52,416 nt of DNA from Clostridiales bacterium (GTDB lineage Bacteria > Bacillota > Clostridia > Christensenellales > CAG-138), in NCBI GenBank assembly GCA_024698505.1, contig JAILRE010000014.1, positions 1 through 52,416 of the forward strand. The letters run 5' to 3'. Within the stretch, counting starts at the first letter, position 1, and the number at the start of each line of letters is the position of its first letter. The position numbers and the translations under genes were made by a program. The notes under the pieces are model-generated. The model was given only the letters and a program-made list of their open reading frames with translations. It was not told the origin of the DNA and did not search any database. This document shows, in pieces, positions 44,214 through 52,303 of this stretch.

Positions 44214-44585
44214 TTACTTGATCTCGATCTCGGCGCCAACGGCCTTGAAGGCCTCGGCGAGCTTCTCGGCCTCTTCCTTGGAAACGCCTTCCTTGAGGGT
44301 GGAGGGAGCGCCGTCAACGATGTCCTTAGCCTCCTTGAGGCCAAGACCCAGCTGCTCACGGGCAACCTTGATGACCTTGATCTTCTCGGTGCCGAAGCTC
44401 TTGAGAACGACGTCGAACTCGGTCTTCTCTTCGACTTCCTCAGCAGCGGCGGCGGGGCCGGCGACTGCAACGGCGGTAGCGGCGGCGGATACGCCAAACT
44501 CAGCCTCGAGAGCCTTTACGAGATCGGCGAGCTCGAGAACGGTCATTTCCTTAATGTCGGCAATAAACTGCTCTTTGTTAAACAT
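44214..44585 (-). CDS. rplL: Ribosomal protein bL12 (L7/L12)
   Basis: The 123-residue stalk protein recruits translation factors to the ribosome. It has an N-terminal dimerisation helix ([20 protein letters not shown]), an Ala-rich hinge (about 36-52) and the conserved C-terminal domain ([12 protein letters not shown] ... [20 protein letters not shown]). GGAGG precedes the ATG. It follows rplJ by 70 bases. Confidence 0.97.
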   Translation of the reverse strand: MFNKEQFIADIKEMTVLELADLVKALEAEFGVSAAATAVAVAGPAAAAEEVEEKTEFDVVLKSFGTEKIKVIKVAREQLGLGLKEAKDIVDGAPSTLKEGVSKEEAEKLAEAFKAVGAEIEIK

Positions 44586-44655
44586 GATAAATTTCCTCCT
44601 GATAGATGTAGATGATTTTTGTGTTTTTTGGGCTTAGGCCCTGTTCATGCAGCGC

Positions 44656-45180
44656 TTATTCCGCTGCGGCTTCGGCGGTTTCGCCGCCGTTCTTCTTGGC
44701 GATCTGATCGAGAACGATAGCAAGACCGCTGATGGGGGACATCATGCTGCCGAGCATACGGGCGATGAGTACCTCCTTGGGGGGCAGCTCTGCGAGAGCG
44801 TCGATCGCGGATGCGTCGGAGATCTTACCGTTTACGATACCACCCTTGATCTCGCACTTCTTGAGCTTCTTGACGGTTTCCTTCAGGATCTTGGCGGGAG
44901 ACACGGCGTCTTCATAACCGATCGCGAATGCGGACGGACCCTTGAGCATTTCCTTGACGGACTCATGGATGCCGATCTGTTCGCAGGCGCGCTCGACCAT
45001 GGAATTCTTAACGACGACGTACTCGTTGCCGGCCTTGCGCATAGCGGCGCGGAGCTCGGTGACCTCTGCGACGGTGAGTCCGCGATAATCGAAGAATACG
45101 ACGGACTGGGCCTTCTGCAGCTTCTCGGCTACCTCGTTGACCAGCTGTTCCTTCTGGGCGATGATTGAAGCGTTTGCCAT
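44656..45180 (-). CDS. rplJ: Ribosomal protein uL10
   Basis: The 174-residue protein anchors L7/L12 dimers to 23S rRNA. The typical start NASIIAQKEQLVNEVAEKLQ, the FFDYRGLTVAEVTELR block and the ARMLGSMMSPISGLAIVLDQ region are present. AAGGAGG lies before the ATG. Expression should be fed back through the leader RNA at 45181-45364. Confidence 0.97.
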   Translation of the reverse strand: MANASIIAQKEQLVNEVAEKLQKAQSVVFFDYRGLTVAEVTELRAAMRKAGNEYVVVKNSMVERACEQIGIHESVKEMLKGPSAFAIGYEDAVSPAKILKETVKKLKKCEIKGGIVNGKISDASAIDALAELPPKEVLIARMLGSMMSPISGLAIVLDQIAKKNGGETAEAAAE

Positions 45181-45364
45181 TTGGATTTCCTCCTTATTGA
45201 CAGATTAACAATAAAATATCCCCGTGCCGCTTACGACAGGGGAAATGAAGGATTCTATCTCCCGGAGCTGTACTCCGGTTTATATGATCTTCACCTCGGC
45301 AGGATATTAAGCTTCGGGCTTGGGCCCTTAGCACCGGCTGTCTACGGCGGATATTCGATTGCCG
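45181..45364 (-). ncRNA. Ribosomal protein L10 leader
   Basis: Read on the minus strand, the 5' UTR of rplJ contains the Firmicute L10-leader hallmarks. CCGTAGACAGCCGGTGCTAA is followed by an AAGGGCCC block, then CTTAATATCCTGCCGAGGTG and further hairpins. L10(L12)4 binding to this structure represses the operon in known cases. The boundaries are my estimate: the start from the promoter's expected first base, the end from the rplJ ATG. Confidence 0.82.
45207..45242 (-). promoter_or_regulatory. Possible attenuator hairpin in the L10 leader
   Basis: On the minus strand a CCCC...GGGG hairpin (45239-45242 with 45220-45223, imperfect inside) is followed by ATATTTTATTG. It could be the terminator arm controlled by L10 binding, but the stem has bulges. 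Confidence 0.35.
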
Positions 45365-45370
45365 AAGCGT

Positions 45371-45399
45371 AGAATACCATAAGGGGCGCATGCTGTCAA
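45371..45399 (-). promoter_or_regulatory. Promoter for rplJ-rplL
   Basis: On the minus strand, a consensus -35 TTGACA (45394-45399) and -10 TATTCT (45371-45376) are 17 bp apart, with an extended TGG. It is divergent from the promoter at 45474. Confidence 0.82.
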
Positions 45400-45473
45400 G
45401 CGTTTTTTTCAGCGTTTTGCAATATATTTTGGCGTTTTGCCGGGCGGCTCCCCGCGCTTTGGGGCCTTCGGTG

Positions 45474-45502
45474 TTGCGCGCGGCGGATATAACTGGTATA
45501 AT
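45474..45502 (+). promoter_or_regulatory. Promoter for the QueG-like gene, giving a leaderless mRNA
   Basis: -35 TTGCGC (45474-45479) and -10 TATAAT (45497-45502) are 17 bp apart, with an extended TGG. The ATG at 45510 starts eight bases after the -10, where transcription itself should begin, so no ribosome-binding site fits. Confidence 0.7.
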
Positions 45503-45509
45503 CCCGGGT

Positions 45510-46322
45510 ATGACGAACGACGAGCTTAAAAAAGCCGCATACGATCTCGGTTTCGCGAGGGCCTACATACTGCCCCCGCCGGATTTTAAGCCCCTCGAAA
45601 GCAGGGAGCGCATAGTCTGGAACACGGATGACTTCCCCATGGCGAGGGCTTCGCTGCTGCTCGTTCGCGCGTACACGCCCTTTGCCGAGGACGAGCGCAT
45701 CCCCGCCTATTACGTTAACAGCAATCTTTCGTATCACGCGAGCGTCGCCCTTGCTAAAAAGCTCGAGGCCGAGGGGCTTTTCTGCCTCCGCTGCGAACTG
45801 CCCATAAAGCAGCTTGCCGTTAAGTACGGGATAGGCGTACAGGTGAAGAGCTCGCTCGTGGCGATACCGCCCTTCGGCACGCGCATGGCGTTCCAGTCCA
45901 TGCTGCTTGGCGAGCCGTTCACCCCCGAGGAGTACCCGAAGGTCTGCGATTCTCTGTGCGCCTCCTGCAAAAAATGCGAGCAGGCCTGCCCCGCGCACGC
46001 GATCTCCGAAAAGGGGCTGGACGTTACCAAATGCATGCGGTATTACATGGACGGCGCGGATTATCCCGAATGGGTCTACGGGATCCAGAAGACGCACATG
46101 GGCTGCGAGATCTGCCAGGCAGTCTGCCCTCGCAACGCCGCCGTAGGCTTTGCCGAGCCCTCGGAAGAGCTCGTCCGCGCGTTCGACATAAACGCCCTCG
46201 CCGAGGGAAACACCAAGCCCGCCCGCCTGCTCGTCGGCAAGAATTTCACCGGCCGCGGCAAGCTGCAGAAGGAGGCGCTTAAATTCCTCGAGCGGGACGG
46301 CGCTCCCAAGGAAGGCGAATGA
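45510..46322 (+). CDS. QueG-like double [4Fe-4S] protein
   Basis: The 270-residue protein has a C-terminal bis-[4Fe-4S] module. CASCKKCEQACP supplies C150, C153, C156 and C160; CEICQAVCP supplies C199, C202 and C206, with C175 (TKCMRYY) as an extra candidate. The N-terminal part (FARAYILPP, then ASLLLVRAYTPF) resembles epoxyqueuosine reductase QueG and relatives. The length is well below the usual 300-380, and I did not find the full cobalamin-binding region, so a different redox substrate is possible. The start at 45510 is chosen over upstream frames because those cross the promoter; it implies a leaderless message. Confidence 0.75.
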   Translation: MTNDELKKAAYDLGFARAYILPPPDFKPLESRERIVWNTDDFPMARASLLLVRAYTPFAEDERIPAYYVNSNLSYHASVALAKKLEAEGLFCLRCELPIKQLAVKYGIGVQVKSSLVAIPPFGTRMAFQSMLLGEPFTPEEYPKVCDSLCASCKKCEQACPAHAISEKGLDVTKCMRYYMDGADYPEWVYGIQKTHMGCEICQAVCPRNAAVGFAEPSEELVRAFDINALAEGNTKPARLLVGKNFTGRGKLQKEALKFLERDGAPKEGE

Positions 46323-46351
46323 TTATATTTGACGGAGACGCCCCTCTTCGA

Positions 46352-46380
46352 TTGACAAGCCCCGTCCGCGGTGATATAAT
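46352..46380 (+). promoter_or_regulatory. Promoter of the pyr operon
   Basis: A consensus -35 TTGACA (46352-46357) and -10 TATAAT (46375-46380) are 17 bp apart, with an extended TGA. It is the best match to consensus in the window. The expected start falls at or beside the A of the leader ATG (46386). Confidence 0.9.
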
Positions 46381-46385
46381 AATCC

Positions 46386-46496
46386 ATGGTCTTTAAGGCG
46401 ATACGGGATATCGGCAAGATCGCGGCTTCGGTATTTACAGCATACCGCATTTTTGTAAAGCCTGCGCTCTGCCATGTACCGGCGGAGCTTTTTTGA
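46386..46496 (+). CDS. Putative pyr leader peptide (attenuator-coupled)
   Basis: This is a 36-codon open frame beginning MVFKAIRDIG and ending VPAELF. Its ATG lies six bases past the -10 box, so the message would be leaderless. The frame runs through a pause-type hairpin (46429-46434 with 46442-46447) followed by TTTTT (46450-46454). It then enters the intrinsic terminator, with its stop TGA at 46494-46496, directly at the end of the U-tract. This layout matches the E. coli pyrBI leader (44 codons), where a ribosome close behind a UTP-starved polymerase blocks the terminator. Translation here is predicted, not proven. No PyrR-type binding motif was recognised. Confidence 0.6.
   Translation: MVFKAIRDIGKIAASVFTAYRIFVKPALCHVPAELF
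46466..46494 (+). terminator. Intrinsic terminator (attenuator) in the pyr leader
   Basis: An 8-bp stem GCTCTGCC/GGCGGAGC (46466-46473 with 46481-46488, one G-U pair) with a 7-base loop is followed by six Ts (46489-46494). It lies between the pyr promoter and pyrC, so it must be bypassed for the operon to be expressed. Confidence 0.82.
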
Positions 46497-46518
46497 TACT
46501 ATGGGACGGAGAATTGTT

Positions 46519-47736
46519 ATGCTTAAGGCGAGCGCATATAAAAGCAAGGTCATCCCCGATTTCACCCCCCGCATCCCGGAGGGCGCTGCGCTTTCCGTTT
46601 CCTCCGATCCCTCTTCCATCGTTGTTTTTCCCGGCTTCTGCGACGTGCACGTGCATTTCAGAGAGCCGGGTTTTTCTTATAAAGAAACGATAAAAACGGG
46701 TTCCCTCGCCGCAGCTCGCGGCGGATACACCTGCGTTCTCGCGATGCCGAACCTTTCCCCCGTGCCCGACAGCGCGGAGAACCTCGAAAAGGAGCTCGGT
46801 ATAATAAGGCGGGACGCCGTTATAAACGTGCTCCCCTACGGCGCGCTGACAGTCGGCGAAAAGGGCGAAGTCCCCGCTGATCTTGACGGGATGGCCCCCC
46901 TTGCCGCCGCCTTCTCGGACGACGGAAAGGGCGTCCAGTCGGAAAGCATGATGCGCTCGCTGATGGAAAAATGCGCCTCCCTCGGGAAGGTGCTCGCCGC
47001 CCACTGCGAGGACGAGAGCCTGCTTCACGGCGGCTGTATCCACGACGGAGCCTACGCCCTGGCTCACGGCCACAGGGGCATCTGCTCCGAATCCGAATGG
47101 AGGCCCATAGAAAGGGATCTGAAGCTCGCCAAGGAGACGGGCGTCAAATACCACGTCTGCCATATCTCCTGCAGGGAGAGCGTGGAGCTTATTAGAAGGG
47201 CCAAGGCCGAGGGCGTTTCGGTCACCTGCGAGACCGCGCCGCACTACCTGCTCCTCACCGAAAACGATCTTCGCGAGGAGGGCCGCTTCAAGATGAACCC
47301 GCCCATAAGGACGGAGGCCGACCGCGAAGCCCTGATCGAGGGCGTCCTCGACGGCACGATAGACATGATCGCCACCGATCACGCGCCCCATTCGGCGGAG
47401 GAAAAATCCCGCGGGCTCGAAAAAAGCCCCTTCGGGATTGTCGGCATAGAGACGGCGTTCCCCCTGCTCTACACCTATCTCGTCAGAAAGGGCGTCATAT
47501 CCCTCGACAGGCTCATCGAGCTCATGATAAAAACTCCGCGCGAGCGCTTCGGCCTTCCCCTTTCGGAGGACGATTTCACCGTGTGGGATCTTGAAAAGGC
47601 GGGAAGTATCGATCCCGCGGATTTCCTCTCCATGGGAAGGGCCACCCCCTTCGCCGGCACGGAGATAACGGGCGAATGCCTTTTGACCGTCTGCGGGGGC
47701 CGCATCGCCTACCGCAAAGCGGAGGGAACGAAATGA
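46519..47736 (+). CDS. pyrC: Dihydroorotase
   Basis: The 405-residue amidohydrolase cyclises carbamoyl-aspartate to dihydroorotate. The metal-binding GFCDVHVHFREPG is at residues 39-51. The signature IATDHAPHSAEEK lies near residue 290, and FSDDGKGVQ and AAHCEDE mark the active site. It has the class I (PyrC-long) layout. The start at 46519 has a GGAG site about nine bases upstream; two in-frame ATGs further up (46474, 46501) lie in the attenuator or lack a site. The gene opens the pyrC-K-D-F-E-B-I operon. Confidence 0.93.
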   Translation: MLKASAYKSKVIPDFTPRIPEGAALSVSSDPSSIVVFPGFCDVHVHFREPGFSYKETIKTGSLAAARGGYTCVLAMPNLSPVPDSAENLEKELGIIRRDAVINVLPYGALTVGEKGEVPADLDGMAPLAAAFSDDGKGVQSESMMRSLMEKCASLGKVLAAHCEDESLLHGGCIHDGAYALAHGHRGICSESEWRPIERDLKLAKETGVKYHVCHISCRESVELIRRAKAEGVSVTCETAPHYLLLTENDLREEGRFKMNPPIRTEADREALIEGVLDGTIDMIATDHAPHSAEEKSRGLEKSPFGIVGIETAFPLLYTYLVRKGVISLDRLIELMIKTPRERFGLPLSEDDFTVWDLEKAGSIDPADFLSMGRATPFAGTEITGECLLTVCGGRIAYRKAEGTK

Positions 47737-48458
47737 AACAAGCCTTGCTGACAATAGAAGAAAACGCCCTGATAGCCCCCTCGGTATTCCGCATGAGGCT
47801 TTCGGGCGACGCGGGCGAGCTGCGCCCCGGGCAGTTCGTCAATATCAGGATCGACGGCCTCTTCCTCAGGCGGCCGATCTCCGTCTGCGATCATGAAGAC
47901 GGCGTGCTGACGATCATCTATAAGGTCGTTGGCAAAGGCACGGAGGCCCTCTCCCGCATGGGAAGGGGCGAAAAGCTCGACGTATTGTGCGGCCTCGGCA
48001 ACGGGTACGATCTTACCGTCCCCTGCTCCCGCCCCATGCTGATAGGCGGAGGCGTCGGCGTGCCGCCCCTCTATTACCTCGCAAAGGCGCTGACAGCCGC
48101 CGGCAAGGACGTTTCCGTCGTGCTGGGCTTCAACAGGGCCGAGGAGATATTTTACGAGGACGAATTCAAGGCCCTCGGCGCGAAAGTCGCCGTGACGACC
48201 GCGGACGGCTCGTACGGCATAAGAGGCTTCGTAACGGACGCGCTCCCCGAGAACGCCGATTATTTCTACGCCTGCGGCCCCGAACCCATGCTGAAGACGC
48301 TTTATAAAAGGACCGCCGTTCCCGGCGAAATGAGCTTTGAGGAGCGCATGGGCTGCGGCTTCGGAGCCTGCATGGGCTGCTCCTGCAAAACGATAACGGG
48401 CAGCAAGCGCATCTGCAAGGAGGGGCCGGTCCTCAAAAAGGAGGAACTGCTGTGGTGA
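47733..48458 (+). CDS. pyrK: Dihydroorotate dehydrogenase B, electron-transfer subunit
   Basis: The 241-residue FAD/[2Fe-2S] protein passes electrons from the PyrD FMN to NAD+. The FAD motif RRPIS is at 46-50, the NAD-binding LIGGGVGVPPLYYLAK at 103-118, and the iron-sulfur ligands C208, C213, C216 and C228 keep canonical spacing. Its ATG overlaps the pyrC stop as ATGA. Confidence 0.95.
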   Translation: MKQALLTIEENALIAPSVFRMRLSGDAGELRPGQFVNIRIDGLFLRRPISVCDHEDGVLTIIYKVVGKGTEALSRMGRGEKLDVLCGLGNGYDLTVPCSRPMLIGGGVGVPPLYYLAKALTAAGKDVSVVLGFNRAEEIFYEDEFKALGAKVAVTTADGSYGIRGFVTDALPENADYFYACGPEPMLKTLYKRTAVPGEMSFEERMGCGFGACMGCSCKTITGSKRICKEGPVLKKEELLW

Positions 48459-49366
48459 ACACTTCCGTCGATCTTTGCGGGATAACGCTCGACAATCCCG
48501 TGATACCCGCCTCCGGCACGTTCGGCTACGGCTGTGAATTCGCCGAGCTTTACGATATAAACATACTCGGCACGTTCTCCTTCAAGGGGACCACGCGCGA
48601 GCCCCGCTTCGGCAACCCCACTCCGAGGATCGCCGAATGCACCGCCGGCATGATAAACGCCGTCGGCCTGCAGAATCCCGGCGTGGAAAAGGTCATAACG
48701 GAAGAGCTCCCGAAGCTAAAGAAGGTCTTTCACAAGCCCGTTATGGCGAACGTTTCCGGCTTCTCGGTAGAGGATTACGCCCATACCTGCGCGCTGCTCG
48801 ACAAGCAGGAGCAGGTCGGCTGGCTGGAGGTAAACGTCAGCTGTCCCAACGTGCACGGCGGCGGCATGAGCTTCGGCACGAGCCCTGAGGCCGCGGCCGA
48901 GGTCACGCGGGCGGTCAAGGCCGTAACGAAAAAGCCGGTCATAATCAAGCTTTCGCCCAACGTGACCGATATAGTCTCCATCGCCAAGGCCTGCGAGGAG
49001 GCCGGCGCGGACGGCATAAGCCTTATAAACACCCTCCTCGGGATGAGGATAGATCTTAAAACAAAGCGCCCCGTGATAGCCAACACGATGGGCGGCTTCT
49101 CCGGCCCGGCGATATTCCCCATAGCGCTTCGCATGGTGTATCAGACCGCCAAGGCCGTGGGCATACCCGTCGTCGGCATGGGCGGAGTGAATAACGCGGA
49201 GGACGTCATCGAGATGATGCTCGCCGGAGCTTCCGCCGTGCAGGTAGGGGCGGCGAACCTCGTCGATCCGTTCGCCTGCAAAAGGATCGTCGAAGCCCTG
49301 CCCGAGGCTATGGAAAAGTACGGGATATCGGATCTTCGCTCCGTCATAGGGGCGGCGGTCCGCTGA
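48452..49366 (+). CDS. pyrD: Dihydroorotate dehydrogenase B, catalytic subunit
   Basis: The 304-residue FMN enzyme of class 1B oxidises dihydroorotate to orotate and pairs with PyrK. The catalytic Cys is C131 in NVSCPNVHGGG, and the FMN-contacting Lys is in FSFKGTT. It starts at GTG (48452), seven bases after AGGAGG, overlapping pyrK by seven bases. A second GTG follows directly. Confidence 0.95.
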   Translation: MVNTSVDLCGITLDNPVIPASGTFGYGCEFAELYDINILGTFSFKGTTREPRFGNPTPRIAECTAGMINAVGLQNPGVEKVITEELPKLKKVFHKPVMANVSGFSVEDYAHTCALLDKQEQVGWLEVNVSCPNVHGGGMSFGTSPEAAAEVTRAVKAVTKKPVIIKLSPNVTDIVSIAKACEEAGADGISLINTLLGMRIDLKTKRPVIANTMGGFSGPAIFPIALRMVYQTAKAVGIPVVGMGGVNNAEDVIEMMLAGASAVQVGAANLVDPFACKRIVEALPEAMEKYGISDLRSVIGAAVR

Positions 49367-49395
49367 AATACGAAACGAACGAAAGGAGCAAAAAT

Positions 49396-50100
49396 ATGCC
49401 GAGAGACGTCATAGTCGCCTGCGATTTTTCAAGCGCGGAGGCCGTGTTTTCCTTCCTTGACAAATTCAGCGGCCTTGAAAGGAAGCCCTTCCTGAAGATA
49501 GGCATGGAGCTCTACTACGCCGAGGGGCCCCAAATAGTGCGCGAGATCAAGCGCCGCGGGCATAAGATATTCCTCGATCTCAAGCTCCACGACATACCCA
49601 ACACCGTGAAAAAGGCCATGGCGGTGCTCTCCCGCCTTGACGCGGACATAGTGAACCTGCACGCGGGCGGGACCTCCGCCATGATGGAGGCCGCGCTCGA
49701 AGGGCTGACGAGGCCCGACGGCACGAGGCCCCTTTTGATCGCCGTCACGATGCTGACCTCCACCACTCAGGAGAGCATGGAGCGCGATCTGCTCATTGAA
49801 AGGCCCATCGACGAGACCGTCATGCACTACGCGCTGACCGCCAAAAACTGCGGGCTCGACGGAGTCGTCTGCTCCCCGCTGGAGGCGGGCAAGGTGCACG
49901 AGGTCTGCGGCAAAGAATTCCTTACCGTCACCCCCGGCATCCGCTTTGCCGACGGCGATGTCGGCGACCAGAAGCGCGTCACCACCCCCGAAAGGGCGAG
50001 GGAGCTGGGCTCCGATCTGATCGTCGTAGGCCGCCCGATAACCGCGGCCGCCGATCCCGTCGCCGCGTATCTCAGGTGCGTGCGCGAATTCGTCGGCTGA
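49396..50100 (+). CDS. pyrF: Orotidine 5'-phosphate decarboxylase
   Basis: The 234-residue TIM-barrel enzyme decarboxylates OMP to UMP. The catalytic DLKLHD motif (D61, K63, D66) is intact, as is the C-terminal phosphate-binding VVGRPITAAADP. It follows pyrD by 29 bases with a GAAAGGAG site. Confidence 0.96.
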   Translation: MPRDVIVACDFSSAEAVFSFLDKFSGLERKPFLKIGMELYYAEGPQIVREIKRRGHKIFLDLKLHDIPNTVKKAMAVLSRLDADIVNLHAGGTSAMMEAALEGLTRPDGTRPLLIAVTMLTSTTQESMERDLLIERPIDETVMHYALTAKNCGLDGVVCSPLEAGKVHEVCGKEFLTVTPGIRFADGDVGDQKRVTTPERARELGSDLIVVGRPITAAADPVAAYLRCVREFVG

Positions 50101-50132
50101 ACCACGAAAAATCCCCGAAAGGAAACGGTTTT

Positions 50133-50771
50133 ATGGATATAAGTACACTCATTGCAAAGGATCTTCTCAAGATCGGCGCGGTCTTCTTCCGCCCGGACGA
50201 GCCCTTCACCTGGGCAAGCGGGATAAAGAGCCCCGTCTACTGCGACAACCGCCTGACGCTCACCGCGCCCGAGGTGAGGAACGACGTTGAAAATTCCCTC
50301 GCCTCCGTAATAAGAGAGAAATACCCCGAGGCCGAGGTGCTGATGGGGACCTCCACGGCGGGCATCGCGCACGCGGCGATAACCGCGCACATAATGGGCC
50401 TGCCCATGGGCTACGTAAGATCCGGCGCCAAGGATCACGGCAGGCAGAACCGGATCGAGGGAAAGCTCGAGCCCGGTCAGAAGGTCGTCGTTGTGGAGGA
50501 TCTCATCTCCACGGCGGGCAGCGCGATAGAGGTCGTTGACGCCCTCCGCGAGGAGGGGGCCTGCGTGCTGGGCATCGTCTCGATATTCACCTACGGCATG
50601 AAAAAGGGTCTCGACCGCCTTGCCGCCGCTAACGTCGAAAACACCTCGCTCACGAATTTCGACGTGATCGCGAACGTCGCCGCCGAGGACGGCTATATCG
50701 CCCCCGAGGACGTGGCGCGCCTTATCAAGTTCAGAAACGATCCCTCCGACGAGAGCTGGATCAACAAATAA
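50133..50771 (+). CDS. pyrE: Orotate phosphoribosyltransferase
   Basis: The 212-residue enzyme joins orotate and PRPP to form OMP. The PRPP loop [14 protein letters not shown] lies at about 112-125, and [14 protein letters not shown] supplies the catalytic loop. The ATG at 50133 is preceded by AAAGGAA; an upstream in-frame start at 50076 would overlap pyrF and is not needed. Confidence 0.96.
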   Translation: MDISTLIAKDLLKIGAVFFRPDEPFTWASGIKSPVYCDNRLTLTAPEVRNDVENSLASVIREKYPEAEVLMGTSTAGIAHAAITAHIMGLPMGYVRSGAKDHGRQNRIEGKLEPGQKVVVVEDLISTAGSAIEVVDALREEGACVLGIVSIFTYGMKKGLDRLAAANVENTSLTNFDVIANVAAEDGYIAPEDVARLIKFRNDPSDESWINK

Positions 50772-50796
50772 TTTCAAAGAAAGGTATCACAGATCC

Positions 50797-51720
50797 ATGA
50801 AAAGCCTTATCGACATACTCGATCTCACGACCGACGAGCTCGACGAGCTCATTGCGACCGCGCAGGACATAATCGCGAATCCCGCCAAGTACGCCGAGGC
50901 CTGTCACGGCAAGAAGCTTGCGACGCTCTTCTTCGAGCCCTCCACGAGGACGAGGATGAGCTTCGAGGCCGCCATGTACGAGCTGGGCGGCAACGTCATC
51001 TCCGTTACGGGCGCCGCCTCCTCCTCCGCCGCCAAGGGCGAGAGCGTGGCCGACACCGCGAAGACCGTCTCCTGCTATACCGACATAATCGCCATCCGCC
51101 ATCCCAAGGAGGGCGCGGCGTACGTCACGGCGAAGAACGCGAGCGTTCCCGTTATCAACGCGGGCGACGGCGGCCACTGCCATCCCACGCAGACCCTGGC
51201 CGACCTGCTCACCATCTACCGCGAGAAGGGCCGCCTTGACAACATGACCATCGGCGTATGCGGCGACCTGAAATTCGGCCGCACGGTGCACTCCCTCATA
51301 AACGCCATGAGCCGCTATGACAACGTCAAGTTCGTGCTCATCTCCCCGGAGGAGCTGAAGGTCCCCTCCTACGTCAAGAAGGACGTGCTCCAGCAGAAGG
51401 GCATCCCCTACGTGCAGACGACGGATCTGGAATCCGTAATGCCCGAGCTCGACATACTCTACATGACGAGGGTACAGCGCGAAAGGTTCTTCAACGAGGA
51501 GGATTACCTGAGGCTGAAGGACAGCTACATACTCACCCTTGACAAGCTGAAGACCGCCAAGAAGGATCTTTCGATACTCCATCCCCTGCCCAGGGTGAAC
51601 GAGATCAGCGTCGCCGTGGACGACGATCCCCGCGCGTGCTATTTCAAGCAGGTGCTCAACGGCAAATACATGCGCATGGCGCTCATACTGAAGCTGCTCA
51701 AAGAGAACGGCAAGCTCTGA
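50797..51720 (+). CDS. pyrB: Aspartate carbamoyltransferase, catalytic subunit
   Basis: The 307-residue subunit condenses carbamoyl phosphate and aspartate, the committed step of the pathway. The carbamoyl-phosphate site S49-T-R-T-R53 lies in [13 protein letters not shown], and HPLPRVNE lies near residue 265. It is paired with the regulatory chain PyrI downstream, so the enzyme is probably a dodecamer with allosteric control. Confidence 0.96.
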   Translation: MKSLIDILDLTTDELDELIATAQDIIANPAKYAEACHGKKLATLFFEPSTRTRMSFEAAMYELGGNVISVTGAASSSAAKGESVADTAKTVSCYTDIIAIRHPKEGAAYVTAKNASVPVINAGDGGHCHPTQTLADLLTIYREKGRLDNMTIGVCGDLKFGRTVHSLINAMSRYDNVKFVLISPEELKVPSYVKKDVLQQKGIPYVQTTDLESVMPELDILYMTRVQRERFFNEEDYLRLKDSYILTLDKLKTAKKDLSILHPLPRVNEISVAVDDDPRACYFKQVLNGKYMRMALILKLLKENGKL

Positions 51721-51747
51721 ACCGACCGACAATAAAGGAGGATCATC

Positions 51748-52164
51748 ATGAATATAGATTCCATCACCAACGGCGTCGTTATCGACCACATCACCGCCGG
51801 CTGCGGCATGAAGCTCTACGAACTGCTCGGCCTCGCCGATCTCGACTGCTCCGTAGCTATTATCAAGAACGCCTCCAGCCGCAAGAAGGGCAGGAAGGAC
51901 ATAATCAAGATCGACGCCGACATCCCCGTGAACCTGGACGTCATCGGCTTCGTCGATCCCGGCGCGACGATCAACATAATAAAGGACGGCGTGCTCGTCG
52001 AGAAGCGCAACATAGAGATGCCCGAGGAGCTCGTGAACGTCATAAAATGCAAAAATCCCCGCTGCATCACCTCCTGCGAGCAGGAGATCGACCACATATT
52101 CAAGCTCACCGACAGGGAGCACAAGGTCTACCGCTGCGTCTACTGCGAGACGAAGGCGAACTGA
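51748..52164 (+). CDS. pyrI: Aspartate carbamoyltransferase, regulatory subunit
   Basis: The 138-residue chain binds nucleotide effectors (CTP/UTP, ATP) in its N-terminal half and zinc in its C-terminal half. The four zinc cysteines C101, C106, C130 and C133 have exactly the spacing of the E. coli chain. AGGAGG precedes the ATG. Together with the leader attenuator, this gives the pathway both allosteric and transcriptional feedback of the enterobacterial style. Confidence 0.95.
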   Translation: MNIDSITNGVVIDHITAGCGMKLYELLGLADLDCSVAIIKNASSRKKGRKDIIKIDADIPVNLDVIGFVDPGATINIIKDGVLVEKRNIEMPEELVNVIKCKNPRCITSCEQEIDHIFKLTDREHKVYRCVYCETKAN

Positions 52165-52191
52165 AAAACGCAATAAAAAAGGGACGCAGAA

Positions 52192-52218
52192 GGAGGCACT
52201 TCGTAAGGAAGTGCCTCC
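52192..52218 (+). terminator. Probable terminator of the pyr operon
   Basis: A perfect 11-bp stem GGAGGCACTTC/GAAGTGCCTCC (52192-52202 with 52208-52218) follows pyrI by 27 bases. The T-tract after it is short and interrupted, so termination may be partial. Confidence 0.6.
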
Positions 52219-52240
52219 CTCCCGTTTGAACTCAAGATAA

Positions 52241-52268
52241 TTGACGTGCCGGTCAGGTATGGTATAAT
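52241..52268 (+). promoter_or_regulatory. Promoter for the acetyltransferase gene
   Basis: -35 TTGACG (52241-52246) and -10 TATAAT (52263-52268) are 16 bp apart, with an extended TGG. Confidence 0.75.
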
Positions 52269-52303
52269 GAATAAAACAAATCGGGATTTGTGGGGATGAT
52301 CAC

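Noticed and set aside
45390-45509. N-terminal extension of the QueG-like protein by 40 codons
   Set aside because: It would start inside the rplJ promoter and cross its own -35/-10 elements, and its composition does not match the family.
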